From Marivirga harenae (GTDB taxonomy: Bacteria > Bacteroidota > Bacteroidia > Cytophagales > Cyclobacteriaceae), in contig NZ_CP130565.1 of NCBI RefSeq assembly GCF_030534335.1, positions 1,509,501 through 1,573,500 of the forward strand: a stretch of 64,000 nucleotides of DNA, given 5' to 3'. The notes beneath the pieces are model-generated. The model saw only the letters and a list, made by a program, of their open reading frames with translations. It did not search any database and was not told the origin of the DNA. Shown here piece by piece: positions 25,227-34,095 of the stretch. The number at the start of each line of letters is the position of its first letter. Within the stretch, counting starts at the first letter, position 1. A program made the translations under genes and the position numbers.

Positions 25227-27839
25227 CTATGGTGTTACTTGGTAATTTGTATTGAAAAATTCAGTATAACTGTCCGCCACTTTTGCTTGATAGAAGATTT
25301 GAAAATTATCTTTTGAGATTACAAAATTACTAAAATTTAGGCTTTTGAAATTTTTTAAGGGTGATAAATCACTATTAAATTTCTTAAAAAATGCTTCTGC
25401 AATCTCTTTTCCCTCAAATTCGCTCAATAGTATCATTGAATAGTCATCATTAAAAACAAGATTTCCAGATTTTAATTCTTGTTCAGGGAAGAATTTATTT
25501 CCAAAATCCTCTATTTCCTGCGGAAGTACACCAGCCAACGCTTTATTTTTTTCATACAGAACAACGAAGTAGTGGGCCTGCTCAAAAAATGGGACGTATT
25601 TGATTTGTTCATTTTGTTGCCTTTTCTTATCAAGGTTGTCAATTGCAGCTAAAAGGCTTTTAGCAAAGCTGTATAATTCACTTTCTGGATAATTCTCCAT
25701 AAAGCTTTGCAACTTGAACTTATAAGGATTTTTACCGTCCGTAATTCCGGTAATAAGAGCCTCTAAAAGTTTTAAATTGTCTTCATAATCATTTTCAGGA
25801 TAGTTATTTAAACCCTCATTGATTTCTTTGATGGCTCCCTGATAATTTTCATTTTGATAAAGACGATAGGCCTTTTCGTAGATCACTTTCACTTTGGCAC
25901 TTGCCAAATTACTTTCTTCCTGATAATTAGGGTTTTCTATAAGTTTGGCGAAAATTGTGTTGGGAAAACTCTTGAGTAGTTCGTTAGCAAATGTTTGAGC
26001 TTTTACCTCTTCTTTATCTTCATAGTAGATATATAATAAGTAAAGAATTTCAGCGCGGTACTCTGTCTTTGGGAAGCGGCTTAAGAGTGTTTCATAAGTG
26101 TCTATGGCATCTTTCTTCTCTTGTAAATCAAAATTATAGATATTTCCCAATTTATAATAAGCTATTTCCATTTCGTTAAATAGCTTTTCTTGTTGCTCTT
26201 TTTCAAATGGAATCGAATTAAAGAATTTTTCTCTTTCTTGAGCTATCAAGTCCTCTTCAGATAAGTCTTCTTCCCTATCAGCTACAGATTCTTTAGGGGC
26301 ACTTTCCTGCTCTTCCGACCTACTCTCGTCAAAAACTTGTGTTCTTTTCATTCTCCAATCATCTTGTAATGATCGATTTCCCCAAATTCTTTTAAAAGTA
26401 TTTCTCCCTTGAGCTACTGTTGCTTGATCATAAAAATAAAATCCACCACCTGGTGCTGTATTGGTTTGGATATTTGGACCTTGTTCAAATGCAGTCGTCT
26501 TATTGTTAGCAGCCTGATTTCTTTCAGCCCTTTCACGTTTTCTTTTTTCTTCTTTTTCTTTTTCGATTCTTTCATTCCTTTGTGCCAAAAATATTTTATT
26601 AATTGCACTGCTGTCCATTTGGGCAAGACTTACTAATGAATCGTTTTCTTGAATTGTATTTATCTGCTTAATAAAATCTGAAAGTACCGATTGTCTTGTA
26701 GCAACCTGTTGATAAATAGTTTCATCTTCCGGCATGATTTTATAAGCACTATCGTAATATGCCTTAGCCAAGGGGTATTTTTTAAGTTCATCGAAATACA
26801 GCAAGCCCAATTTGTGGTAGGAGAAAGATTTTTGTCGTTGATTATCAACACTATTTTCGATCGATGATTTATAAAATGGGATAGCTTCTTCAATATTTCC
26901 CTGTTTTAGTTCAAACTCACCCATCTCGTAGTAAATCTTGTCTTTAAAGTCCACATTTTTACCATCTTTCAGTAACTGTTCAAAATACTTTCTGATCTTT
27001 TTAATATCCTCACCTTTCGACAGCTCTGTTACTTGTGCCATGTTTAATCTAGCGTAAAATGATAATTCATAAGGAGGCCTGTTATTGAGAACTTCTCCAT
27101 AGTTATCATAAGCAACGGCATCTAATTTTGATTTTTGGTAAAGTTGCCCCAAGATAAAATGCATTTTAGCTTTTTCAGGACCTTTGGACATTAATTTTAT
27201 GGCAGCGCTTAAGTACTTAATAACATTATTAGGATCATTTAAGATTTGATAATAATGAGCAGCATTTAGATACAATTTTCTCTTATTCGCTTTAGATAAT
27301 TTTTGTCTATTTAAGTAGTCAATAACTGCTAAAGCATTATTTAATTCACCATATTCTGTAAAGGTTCTAACAAGATAGGTAAGTGCTAAATATTTTGTTT
27401 GATCATCTTTACTATTGACATTAACATACTTTAAGGTCTCAATTGATTCTTCATATTCTCGATTTAGCATCCTGGCAATACCTACTAAAATATAGCTATC
27501 ATCAACCCATTTACTTACTTTATGTCTTTGAATAGCTATTGATGCTTTTTTTATAATATCGTCTACTTTTTCTTGATTCGCATTAACAATATTTGTGTCA
27601 ATTGGAGCTTTAACTTTTAAAACCCTGTTAAAATTGTTTTGGTGAGCATCCTCTATTTCTAATAATACCTCTTGGAGTTTTTCGTTTGCAATAAAATATG
27701 CATTGTATTTTGCTGTAACATTATGATAACTATATCCGACAAGGCCAGAGTTTTCAGGTGAACAGGCTGCAATCATTAAGAAAAAGCCTAGTAGTAGGTA
27801 TCGATATTTTTTGATATAGTAACTCACTGTAATTTTCAA
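25227..27839 (-). CDS. sprE: T9SS-associated TPR lipoprotein SprE/PorW
   Basis: An 870-residue lipoprotein: TTG start, signal peptide with lipobox IAAC (Cys26), then many tetratricopeptide repeats over most of the length, interrupted by a charged, Lys/Glu/Arg-rich coiled segment around residues 400-450. The opening after the Cys (SYHNVTAKYNAYFIANEKL) matches the SprE/PorW pattern of sequence around an N-terminal YN motif. SprE (Flavobacterium) and PorW (Porphyromonas) are needed for T9SS and gliding, and PorW has been linked to PorN. It lies 4 kb from gldN, on the opposite strand, and heads the run with PBP1A and uvrC. Confidence 0.82.
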   Translation of the reverse strand: MKITVSYYIKKYRYLLLGFFLMIAACSPENSGLVGYSYHNVTAKYNAYFIANEKLQEVLLEIEDAHQNNFNRVLKVKAPIDTNIVNANQEKVDDIIKKASIAIQRHKVSKWVDDSYILVGIARMLNREYEESIETLKYVNVNSKDDQTKYLALTYLVRTFTEYGELNNALAVIDYLNRQKLSKANKRKLYLNAAHYYQILNDPNNVIKYLSAAIKLMSKGPEKAKMHFILGQLYQKSKLDAVAYDNYGEVLNNRPPYELSFYARLNMAQVTELSKGEDIKKIRKYFEQLLKDGKNVDFKDKIYYEMGEFELKQGNIEEAIPFYKSSIENSVDNQRQKSFSYHKLGLLYFDELKKYPLAKAYYDSAYKIMPEDETIYQQVATRQSVLSDFIKQINTIQENDSLVSLAQMDSSAINKIFLAQRNERIEKEKEEKRKRERAERNQAANNKTTAFEQGPNIQTNTAPGGGFYFYDQATVAQGRNTFKRIWGNRSLQDDWRMKRTQVFDESRSEEQESAPKESVADREEDLSEEDLIAQEREKFFNSIPFEKEQQEKLFNEMEIAYYKLGNIYNFDLQEKKDAIDTYETLLSRFPKTEYRAEILYLLYIYYEDKEEVKAQTFANELLKSFPNTIFAKLIENPNYQEESNLASAKVKVIYEKAYRLYQNENYQGAIKEINEGLNNYPENDYEDNLKLLEALITGITDGKNPYKFKLQSFMENYPESELYSFAKSLLAAIDNLDKKRQQNEQIKYVPFFEQAHYFVVLYEKNKALAGVLPQEIEDFGNKFFPEQELKSGNLVFNDDYSMILLSEFEGKEIAEAFFKKFNSDLSPLKNFKSLNFSNFVISKDNFQIFYQAKVADSYTEFFNTNYQVTP

Positions 27840-27873
27840 ACGACTAAAATAAGCGATTCATATAAGAAAAGTA

Positions 27874-27902
27874 TTGAGAGTCGTTGATAATATGTATTTT
27901 TG
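27874..27902 (+). promoter_or_regulatory. Promoter of the M23-bactofilin operon
   Basis: TTG at 27874-27876, an 18-base spacer, then TATTTTTG at 27895-27902. Transcription would begin about 27907, which lies after an in-frame upstream start at 27884 and therefore favours the ATG at 27944 as the true start of the peptidase. Confidence 0.6.
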
Positions 27903-27943
27903 CATTAAATAATAAAAAAACAAAGTTGCGAATAAGAAAGACA

Positions 27944-28795
27944 ATGTCCAATTGGCTTACCACAAGATATCAAATGGTGGTAAGAAACGAAGAAAACTTG
28001 GCTGAAGTATCTACCATTAACTTTACTTATGCAAAGGTAGCGGTTATTAGTTTATTATCTTTTATTATAATATTTATTGGGGCATTATATTTATCCCAAT
28101 CTTTATTGGCACAATGGTTTGATCCAAGACATACTACGATGGAGTATAATCAAAAACTATTGTCCTTGACTACAGAAATGGATTCTCTGAAATCAAGACT
28201 GAGAGCTCAAGACCGGTTTATTGGGAATTTACAAACAATTTTACAGGGAGACGTGCCGGATGGAGAGACTTATAGAGAGCCAGATCAAGTGAACACTGAT
28301 GATCTGAACAAGGATTTTAACCCTCAGAAGATAGATGCAGGAGATTCCATTATTAGACAGGAATTTGAAGAGCAGGACTTTAGTTTAACCAGCTATTCAA
28401 GTAATAATTACTCCGATGAATTAAAAGATATTTTCTTTTTTCCACCAATTCAAGGAATAGTAAGTTCACCTTACGATATGAGTATTGACCACTATGGAAT
28501 TGATATAGTGGCAAAAACAAATGAACCAGTAAAATCTATTGCGGATGGAACCGTTATATTATCATCATGGACTCAAGACGGAGGATATGTGATTGCGGTT
28601 CAACATAGAGCAAATTTAATTTCAGTAATCAGGCATAATTCGGCATTATTGAAAAAAGTTGGTAATTTTGTAAATGCTGGCGAAGTAATCTCCATAATTG
28701 GCAATTCTGGGGAACTAACTACGGGACCACATGTTCATTTAGAAATATGGTATAATGGAAATCCGGTGGATCCGGAAGAATTTATTACTTTTTAA
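27944..28795 (+). CDS. M23-family peptidoglycan endopeptidase, membrane anchored
   Basis: A 283-residue protein from the ATG at 27944: a cytoplasmic N-terminus, one transmembrane helix (~30-52), a coiled-coil segment (EYNQKLLSLTTEMDSLKSRL), an acidic linker and a C-terminal LytM/M23 domain. The zinc-site pattern is complete: HYGIDI gives the HxxxD pair and GPHVHLEIW gives the HxH. Such enzymes cut peptide crosslinks in peptidoglycan. It is followed 23 bases later by a bactofilin gene, a pairing known elsewhere to localise M23 enzymes and shape cells. An upstream in-frame start at 27884 is rejected because it precedes the predicted transcription start. Confidence 0.9.
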   Translation: MSNWLTTRYQMVVRNEENLAEVSTINFTYAKVAVISLLSFIIIFIGALYLSQSLLAQWFDPRHTTMEYNQKLLSLTTEMDSLKSRLRAQDRFIGNLQTILQGDVPDGETYREPDQVNTDDLNKDFNPQKIDAGDSIIRQEFEEQDFSLTSYSSNNYSDELKDIFFFPPIQGIVSSPYDMSIDHYGIDIVAKTNEPVKSIADGTVILSSWTQDGGYVIAVQHRANLISVIRHNSALLKKVGNFVNAGEVISIIGNSGELTTGPHVHLEIWYNGNPVDPEEFITF

Positions 28796-28818
28796 TATAA
28801 TAGGAAAAGGAAACGGAG

Positions 28819-29259
28819 ATGTTTAATAACAAGCAAGATAAGATACAAATGGCACAAGATATCACAAGTTCAAGCAATACTATCGGTAAAGGAACTACGA
28901 TAAATGGGGATTTAGAAACCTTTGGAAATATCCGAATTGATGGTAAGGTAATAGGCAATATCAAAACTAAATCAAAATTAGTCTTAGGTAATACTTCTCA
29001 TATTGAAGGCAATGTATTGTCGCAAAATGCGGAGATTGAAGGGGAAGTTAAAGGAGTTGTAGAAATTACAGAGTTATTGGTTTTAAAACCATCTGCAGTA
29101 GTGCATGGTGATATAATTACTAATAAATTGATTGTAGAATCAGGAGCTACTTTTAATGGAGAGTGTAAAATGGGCGTTACCAACAAATCCATTAAAATAG
29201 GAGATGAAACTGCTAACGGACAATCAAACCCTAAAATTGAAAAAGCAAAAGCCGTTTAA
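28819..29259 (+). CDS. Bactofilin (polymer-forming cytoskeletal protein)
   Basis: A 146-residue cytoplasmic protein. The bactofilin beta-helix runs from about residue 18 to 128, visible as short repeats with glycine every ~6 residues (IGKGTTINGDLETFGNIRIDG, then GNIKTKSKLVLGNTSHIEG and on). Polar tails flank it. Bactofilins form non-nucleotide filaments that position cell-wall enzymes; the upstream M23 peptidase is the likely client, as in the BacM and CcmA cases. Its 3' end overlaps the AtpZ-like gene by up to 56 bases, tying this cell-shape pair to the ATP synthase operon. Confidence 0.93.
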   Translation: MFNNKQDKIQMAQDITSSSNTIGKGTTINGDLETFGNIRIDGKVIGNIKTKSKLVLGNTSHIEGNVLSQNAEIEGEVKGVVEITELLVLKPSAVVHGDIITNKLIVESGATFNGECKMGVTNKSIKIGDETANGQSNPKIEKAKAV

Positions 29260-29449
29260 TAATTATTTAAAATTCTCTGGATTAGCTATTCAAATGGCTG
29301 TAACAATTTACTTGGGACATCTCCTAGGTGAATACATTGACGAAATTGCTGGAAGTGGATCGGATATTTATACCAAAATAATCACGCTTTTAGCAGTTTT
29401 TCTTTCAATTTTTGTTGTAATCCGAGAAGTAATTAGGTCTCAGGAATAA
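29204..29449 (+). CDS. atpZ: AtpZ/AtpI-family membrane protein
   Basis: An 81-residue protein with two transmembrane helices (FSGLAIQMAVTIYLGHLLGEYID and IITLLAVFLSIFVVIREVIR), the form of AtpZ/AtpI proteins encoded at the head of many ATP synthase operons. The family helps c-ring assembly or Mg/Ca supply. The ATG at 29204 gives a 56-base overlap with the bactofilin gene; a TTG at 29237 (giving KKQKPFNNYLKF after the start) would shorten the overlap and is a fair alternative. Conserved glycine and acidic residues between the helices (GHLLGEYIDE) support the assignment. Confidence 0.85.
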   Translation: MKLLTDNQTLKLKKQKPFNNYLKFSGLAIQMAVTIYLGHLLGEYIDEIAGSGSDIYTKIITLLAVFLSIFVVIREVIRSQE

Positions 29450-29453
29450 ATCA

Positions 29454-29843
29454 ATGTACAAAAGACTTATACTCTTCACCTTAATAACAGTAGCAATAGC
29501 TGTTTCTGCACTTTTTTTTCAAAAATGGTATATTTCAAGTCAGAATGAGTTTTTATCGTATTCATTAGATTCTGTTTATATATTTCACTTCATTGCATTT
29601 ATTTTTATAGTAGGATCAGTTGAGCTTTTAAGCAAAAAGCTTCCAGATCAGGTGGGTTACTTCTACTTGGCTAGCGTTTTTGTTAAGATCGGCCTCTTCG
29701 TACTGGTCTTTAAAGACACTATTTTTTCAGAGACATCCATGGATTTTCTTGAGCGAATATCTATCATAATTCCCTTTTTTATGTTTTTAGTATTTGAGGC
29801 GATCTATAGCGGAAGGCTAATGAATGCCAAGGATAATGAGTGA
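29454..29843 (+). CDS. Four-helix membrane protein beside ATP synthase genes, DUF6168-like
   Basis: A 129-residue integral membrane protein with four hydrophobic segments (~5-22, 42-58, 67-85, 100-119). Its place between atpZ and atpB and its length match the small Bacteroidota protein I know as DUF6168; the name is recalled, not checked. It takes the position of AtpI/UncI, so a role in Fo assembly is likely but inferred. It starts four bases after atpZ, which implies cotranscription. Its last residues are charged (GRLMNAKDNE). No enzyme motif is visible. Confidence 0.75.
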   Translation: MYKRLILFTLITVAIAVSALFFQKWYISSQNEFLSYSLDSVYIFHFIAFIFIVGSVELLSKKLPDQVGYFYLASVFVKIGLFVLVFKDTIFSETSMDFLERISIIIPFFMFLVFEAIYSGRLMNAKDNE

Positions 29844-29897
29844 AATTTCAAAGGGCAAAAAACTTAATAAAAAAATTATGTTTATTAAGAAAATGAT

Positions 29898-29905
29898 TAC
29901 CTTTG
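29898..29905 (+). promoter_or_regulatory. Possible promoter in front of atpB
   Basis: TACCTTTG is a perfect TAnnTTTG -7 box, 32 bases before the atpB start codon, in the gap after the DUF6168-like gene. The -33 region is poor (TTATG at 29876-29880, 17-base spacing). It would let atpB onward be expressed apart from the M23/bactofilin genes. Confidence 0.5.
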
Positions 29906-29936
29906 CCCCCAAATTAAGGCAATCGTAAAAAGTAGA

Positions 29937-31022
29937 ATGATCAATCCAACTATAATGAGAAACACATTGTTGTTCGCACTATTAATATCGCTAATCAACG
30001 TTAATACGTTATTTGCGGTTGCAGGAGGTTCAGAAGATGGTGGACAAATTGACACTAAAGAGGAGATTAACGAATATATTCAGCATCACTTGCAAGATTC
30101 TCATGATTTCACTTTTTGGACTAGTGGTAAAACTGGAACGCATTACGGATTTTCTCTTCCGGTAATATTATGGTCTGATGGATTGCATGTTTTTTCTTCC
30201 TCTAACTTTGATCACGGTCATGAGGTGGCTGAATCAAATGGGAAACACTTTGCCTTGTTTCATGGGAAAGTTTATGAAACTAATGCGGAGGGAGAAATCA
30301 ACTTAGATGAAGAGGGTCACGCTACTAATCCAAAGCCTTTGGATATTTCAATCACTAAAAATGTAGTAGGGATGTTGCTAACGTCTTTATTGATGTTCTT
30401 AGGATTTATTTCATTAGCTAAGGGATACAATAAAAGATCAATTCCTAAAGGAGTTGGAAGAATTTTGGAGCCTCTAGTGATTTACGTCAGAGATGAAATA
30501 GCTAGACCTAATATTGGTTCTAAGTACGAGAAATTCATTCCATATCTACTCACAGTATTTTTCTATATCTGGATTTTAAACTTATTAGGATTAACTCCAT
30601 TAGGATTTAATGTCACTGGTAATATTGCAGTTACTGTAGGATTAGCTTTGATTACCTTTTTTGTAACACAGTTTAGCGGGAATAAAGATTATTGGAAACA
30701 TATTTTTTGGATGCCAGGTGTTCCTGTTCTTATGAAGATTATTTTAATGCCTATTGAGGTGTTGGGAATGTTCACTAAGCCATTCGCATTATTAATTCGT
30801 TTGTTTGCAAACATTACGGCAGGTCACGTGGTAGTAATGAGTTTGATCGCCTTAATTATTACAATGCGTTCACAATTTGGAATTGTTGCTTCTTCAAGTA
30901 TTTCATTTGGATTGGCATTTTTTATTACGCTAATAGAATTATTAGTGGCTTTTCTTCAGGCCTACATTTTTACAATGCTGTCAGCATTGTTTATAGGTAT
31001 GGCAGTAGAGGAGCATCATTAA
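29937..31022 (+). CDS. atpB: F1Fo ATP synthase subunit a (long N-terminal form)
   Basis: A 361-residue inner-membrane subunit that forms the proton half-channels against the c-ring. The C-terminal half carries the family core: the helix with essential Arg in PFALLIRLFANITAGHVVV and the last helix with FLQAYIFTMLSALFIGMAVEEHH. Unlike E. coli subunit a (271 residues), it begins with a signal-like segment and a ~100-residue extracytoplasmic stretch rich in His, Asp and Glu, before the first core helix near residue 142. Such extensions occur in Bacteroidota. It is followed by atpE after 38 bases. Confidence 0.95.
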   Translation: MINPTIMRNTLLFALLISLINVNTLFAVAGGSEDGGQIDTKEEINEYIQHHLQDSHDFTFWTSGKTGTHYGFSLPVILWSDGLHVFSSSNFDHGHEVAESNGKHFALFHGKVYETNAEGEINLDEEGHATNPKPLDISITKNVVGMLLTSLLMFLGFISLAKGYNKRSIPKGVGRILEPLVIYVRDEIARPNIGSKYEKFIPYLLTVFFYIWILNLLGLTPLGFNVTGNIAVTVGLALITFFVTQFSGNKDYWKHIFWMPGVPVLMKIILMPIEVLGMFTKPFALLIRLFANITAGHVVVMSLIALIITMRSQFGIVASSSISFGLAFFITLIELLVAFLQAYIFTMLSALFIGMAVEEHH

Positions 31023-31045
31023 AAGTGTATTTTTGTTTAATTTAA

Positions 31046-31249
<204 letters not shown>

Positions 31250-31265
31250 TTTAATCCTAAAAAGT

Positions 31266-31305
31266 AACGCTATTTGTATGCGCTAGGCTGCAAATAGCGT
31301 TTTTT
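31266..31305 (+). terminator. Terminator-like hairpin between atpE and atpF
   Basis: Perfect 11-bp stem AACGCTATTTG (31266-31276) with CAAATAGCGTT (31291-31301), a 14-base loop, and a T run through 31305. It has all features of an intrinsic terminator but sits within the ATP synthase operon, 26 bases before atpF. Partial termination here would raise atpE mRNA above the genes that follow. Confidence 0.8.
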
Positions 31306-31331
31306 AAAACTTAAATTAATCAAATTAAGAG

Positions 31332-31832
31332 ATGGAACAATTAATAAATGACTTTTCTCCGGGCTTGTTTTTCATGCAGCTCTTCATTTTCCTTGTTCTC
31401 TTGTTTTTATTGTCAAAGTTTGCTTGGAAGCCAATTTTGAACTCATTAAAAGCTAGAGAAGGCAGTATTGCAGATGCATTGCAATCAGCTGAAAATGCAA
31501 AAGAAGAAATGGCAAAGTTGCAGGCTGATAATCAAAAACTACTGCAAGAGGCAAGATTAGAGAGAGATAAGCTATTGAAAGAAGCAACGGATATTGCTAA
31601 TAAAATAAAGGAGGAAGCTAAATCTGATGCAGCAAAGCAAGCTGACAAAATGATTGCGGACGCTAAAAGCTCTATCGAGGTGGAGAAAAATGCTGCTTTG
31701 AAAGAAGTAACTACTAAAGTTGCAGAACTTTCATTAAATATAGCCGAAAAGCTTATCCGTAAAAACTTATCTGACGATAAAGCACAAAAGGCTTTAGCGG
31801 AAGATTTCATGAAAGATTTAAAACTCAATTAA
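31332..31832 (+). CDS. atpF: F1Fo ATP synthase subunit b
   Basis: A 166-residue peripheral-stalk subunit: one N-terminal transmembrane helix (FFMQLFIFLVLLFLLSKFAW, ~12-31) and a long alanine- and glutamate-rich right-handed coiled coil to the end. Typical early residues are WKPILNSLKAREGSIADAL. It links Fo to the F1 head through the delta subunit encoded just after it (9-base gap). Length is normal. Only one b gene is present, so a homodimer is expected. The upstream hairpin makes its expression dependent on read-through from atpE or on an unseen promoter. Confidence 0.95.
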   Translation: MEQLINDFSPGLFFMQLFIFLVLLFLLSKFAWKPILNSLKAREGSIADALQSAENAKEEMAKLQADNQKLLQEARLERDKLLKEATDIANKIKEEAKSDAAKQADKMIADAKSSIEVEKNAALKEVTTKVAELSLNIAEKLIRKNLSDDKAQKALAEDFMKDLKLN

Positions 31833-31841
31833 TCTGATCAA

Positions 31842-32399
31842 ATGTCAGAATATAGAATTGCATCCCGTTATTCCAAATCTTTAATTGATCTCGCAGTTGA
31901 GAAAAATCAGCTAGAAGAGATTAAGGAGGATATGGAGCTGTTATCTAAGGTCTGTAAGGAAAACAGAGAGTTTATCCTTATGTTAGATAATCCGATTTTG
32001 GAGAGCGTGAAAAAGGCTGCTGTTATCAGGGCAGTATTCAAAGATAAGGTACAAGAAATGACATCTTTGTTTTTTGATATTGTTTCAAGAAAACACAGGG
32101 AGTCTGTTTTACCTGAAATGGCAAAAGTTTTCAAGCAGCTTTATAATGAGCATAAGGGGATTATTACTGCTGAAGTAAGCACTACATTCAAACTGGATGA
32201 TAGTTTGCGTTCTGAAGTGATTAAAATAGTTAAAGAGATTTCCGGTAAGGAGGTTGAATTAAGCGAAAAAGTAGATGAATCTTTGATTGGTGGCTTTTTA
32301 ATCCGCGTGGGTGATAAGCAAATTGATGAATCCATTCAAAGTAAGATGAATGATTTAAGAAGGGAATTAACCCGAAATCAATATATCAAACAGATTTAA
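31842..32399 (+). CDS. atpH: F1 ATP synthase subunit delta
   Basis: A 185-residue cytoplasmic subunit that joins the top of the F1 hexamer to subunit b. The six-helix N-terminal domain (RIASRYSKSLIDLAVEKNQLEE, LLSKVCKENREFILMLDNP) and the C-terminal beta element (KEVELSEKVDESLIGGFLIRVGDKQIDESI), with the conserved GG before the last strand, are clear. It lies between atpF and atpA in the usual order, with gaps of 9 and 29 bases. The length and motifs are normal for OSCP/delta proteins. Confidence 0.95.
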   Translation: MSEYRIASRYSKSLIDLAVEKNQLEEIKEDMELLSKVCKENREFILMLDNPILESVKKAAVIRAVFKDKVQEMTSLFFDIVSRKHRESVLPEMAKVFKQLYNEHKGIITAEVSTTFKLDDSLRSEVIKIVKEISGKEVELSEKVDESLIGGFLIRVGDKQIDESIQSKMNDLRRELTRNQYIKQI

Positions 32400-32428
32400 A
32401 AAATTAATTAACCTATAATAATAGAATA

Positions 32429-34003
32429 ATGGCAGAGGTTAGACCAGACGAGGTTTCAGCAATATTAAGAGAACAACTTTCAGGCTTCAAAACAGAAGCT
32501 CAATTAGAAGAAGTTGGTACCGTCCTTCAAGTTGGTGATGGTGTGGCAAGAATTTATGGCTTAACACAAGCACAATCCGGTGAGTTGTTGGAATTTGAAA
32601 ACGGCTTACAAGCATTGGTGTTGAACTTGGAAGAAGATAACGTTGGTGCTGTATTGTTCGGTAGCTCTCAAGGAATTAAAGAAGGCGATGCTGTAAAAAG
32701 AACAGGAAAAATTGCTTCAATTAAAGTGGGAGATGGCATTGCTGGTAGAGTAGTTGATACTTTGGGGCAGCCAATTGATGGAAAAGGGCCGATCGAAGGT
32801 GAACTTTTTGATATGCCTTTAGAGCGTAAAGCTCCAGGTGTAATATTCCGTGAGCCAGTTAGTGAGCCTCTTCAAACGGGTATTAAATCAATTGATGCTA
32901 TGATTCCTGTTGGTAGGGGTCAGCGGGAGTTGATTATTGGTGACCGTCAGACTGGTAAAACGGCCGTGGCGATTGATGCCATTATTAATCAAAAAGAATT
33001 CTATGATGCTGGTAATCCAGTTTATTGTATATATGTAGCTATCGGACAGAAAGCTTCTACTGTAGCTCAAATCGTTGCAGAGTTAGAGAAAGCTGGTGCA
33101 ATGGCTTATACTACTATTGTTTCTGCTTCTGCAGCTGATCCAGCTCCTTTGCAGTTCTTTGCCCCTTTCGCTGGTGCTGCTATCGGTGAGTACTTCAGAG
33201 ATACAGGTCGTCCGGGATTGGTTGTTTATGATGATTTATCTAAACAAGCGGTTGCATATCGTGAGGTTTCTTTGCTATTAAGAAGACCTCCAGGACGTGA
33301 AGCATATCCAGGAGATGTATTTTACTTACACTCTCGTTTATTGGAAAGAGCTGCAAAAGTAATTAATGACGATACTATTGCTAAAGATATGAATGACTTG
33401 CCACCTTCTTTGAAGGATAAAGTAAAAGGTGGAGGTTCTTTAACTGCGCTTCCAATTATTGAAACCCAGGCGGGTGATGTTTCAGCGTATATCCCAACAA
33501 ACGTAATTTCGATTACAGATGGTCAGATATTCTTAGAAACCAACTTGTTTAATGCTGGTATTAGACCCGCTATTAACGTTGGTATTTCAGTATCTCGTGT
33601 AGGTGGTAATGCGCAGATTAAATCAATGAAAAAAGTATCTGGTACCTTGAAGCTAGATCAAGCTCAGTTCCGTGAATTAGAGGCTTTCTCTAAGTTTGGT
33701 TCTGATTTGGATCCAGCAACGAAAAGAATCATTGAAAGAGGTAAGCGAAACCAAGAAATCTTGAAGCAAGGACAGTATTCTCCTGTTGCTGTGGAGCAGC
33801 AAGTGGCGATTATTATTGCTTCTACAAAAGGATTCTTAGATAGAGTCCCTGTTGATAAGGTTAGAGCTTTCGAAAAGGAGTTTGCCATGATGATGGAAAA
33901 CCAAGAGAAAGAGACACTTGATGCTTTTAAATCAGGTAAAATTAATGATGATTTGATCGCAGTAGTGAAGAAGGTAGCGGACGATTTATCATCTAAATAT
34001 TAA
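32429..34003 (+). CDS. atpA: F1 ATP synthase subunit alpha
   Basis: A 524-residue subunit that, with beta, makes the catalytic hexamer; alpha holds the non-catalytic nucleotide sites. It has an N-terminal beta-barrel (~25-95), a Walker [10 protein letters not shown] near residue 171, the arginine finger region around [10 protein letters not shown] near 389, and a C-terminal helical domain with LREL-type helices. Conservation is very high ([39 protein letters not shown] region, positions ~268-308). A second hairpin follows before atpG. The beta and epsilon genes (atpD, atpC) do not occur in the window. Confidence 0.98.
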   Translation: MAEVRPDEVSAILREQLSGFKTEAQLEEVGTVLQVGDGVARIYGLTQAQSGELLEFENGLQALVLNLEEDNVGAVLFGSSQGIKEGDAVKRTGKIASIKVGDGIAGRVVDTLGQPIDGKGPIEGELFDMPLERKAPGVIFREPVSEPLQTGIKSIDAMIPVGRGQRELIIGDRQTGKTAVAIDAIINQKEFYDAGNPVYCIYVAIGQKASTVAQIVAELEKAGAMAYTTIVSASAADPAPLQFFAPFAGAAIGEYFRDTGRPGLVVYDDLSKQAVAYREVSLLLRRPPGREAYPGDVFYLHSRLLERAAKVINDDTIAKDMNDLPPSLKDKVKGGGSLTALPIIETQAGDVSAYIPTNVISITDGQIFLETNLFNAGIRPAINVGISVSRVGGNAQIKSMKKVSGTLKLDQAQFRELEAFSKFGSDLDPATKRIIERGKRNQEILKQGQYSPVAVEQQVAIIIASTKGFLDRVPVDKVRAFEKEFAMMMENQEKETLDAFKSGKINDDLIAVVKKVADDLSSKY

Positions 34004-34010
34004 TATTTTT

Positions 34011-34032
34011 AAGGAGCTAAGCATAGCTCCTT
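34011..34032 (+). terminator. Hairpin between atpA and atpG
   Basis: Perfect 9-bp stem AAGGAGCTA/TAGCTCCTT with loop AGCA. No T tract follows it, so it is a poor terminator. It could instead protect the 3' end of a processed atpA message or slow transcription before atpG. Confidence 0.5.
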
Positions 34033-34095
34033 TACTACGTTTTAAGATTAACTTTTTCCTTTAAATATTAGAGGTTAAAATAGATAAAAGGCTGT

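Noticed and set aside
26414-26626. Minus-strand frame with a run of lysines within the sprE/porW region
   Set aside because: It is a second frame of the charged, repeat-rich part of sprE/porW; lysine runs come from the A-rich codons of that segment, and there is no start signal.
27884-27943. Longer N-terminus for the M23 peptidase
   Set aside because: The predicted promoter places the transcription start after it, and the extra residues have no conservation or signal-peptide shape.
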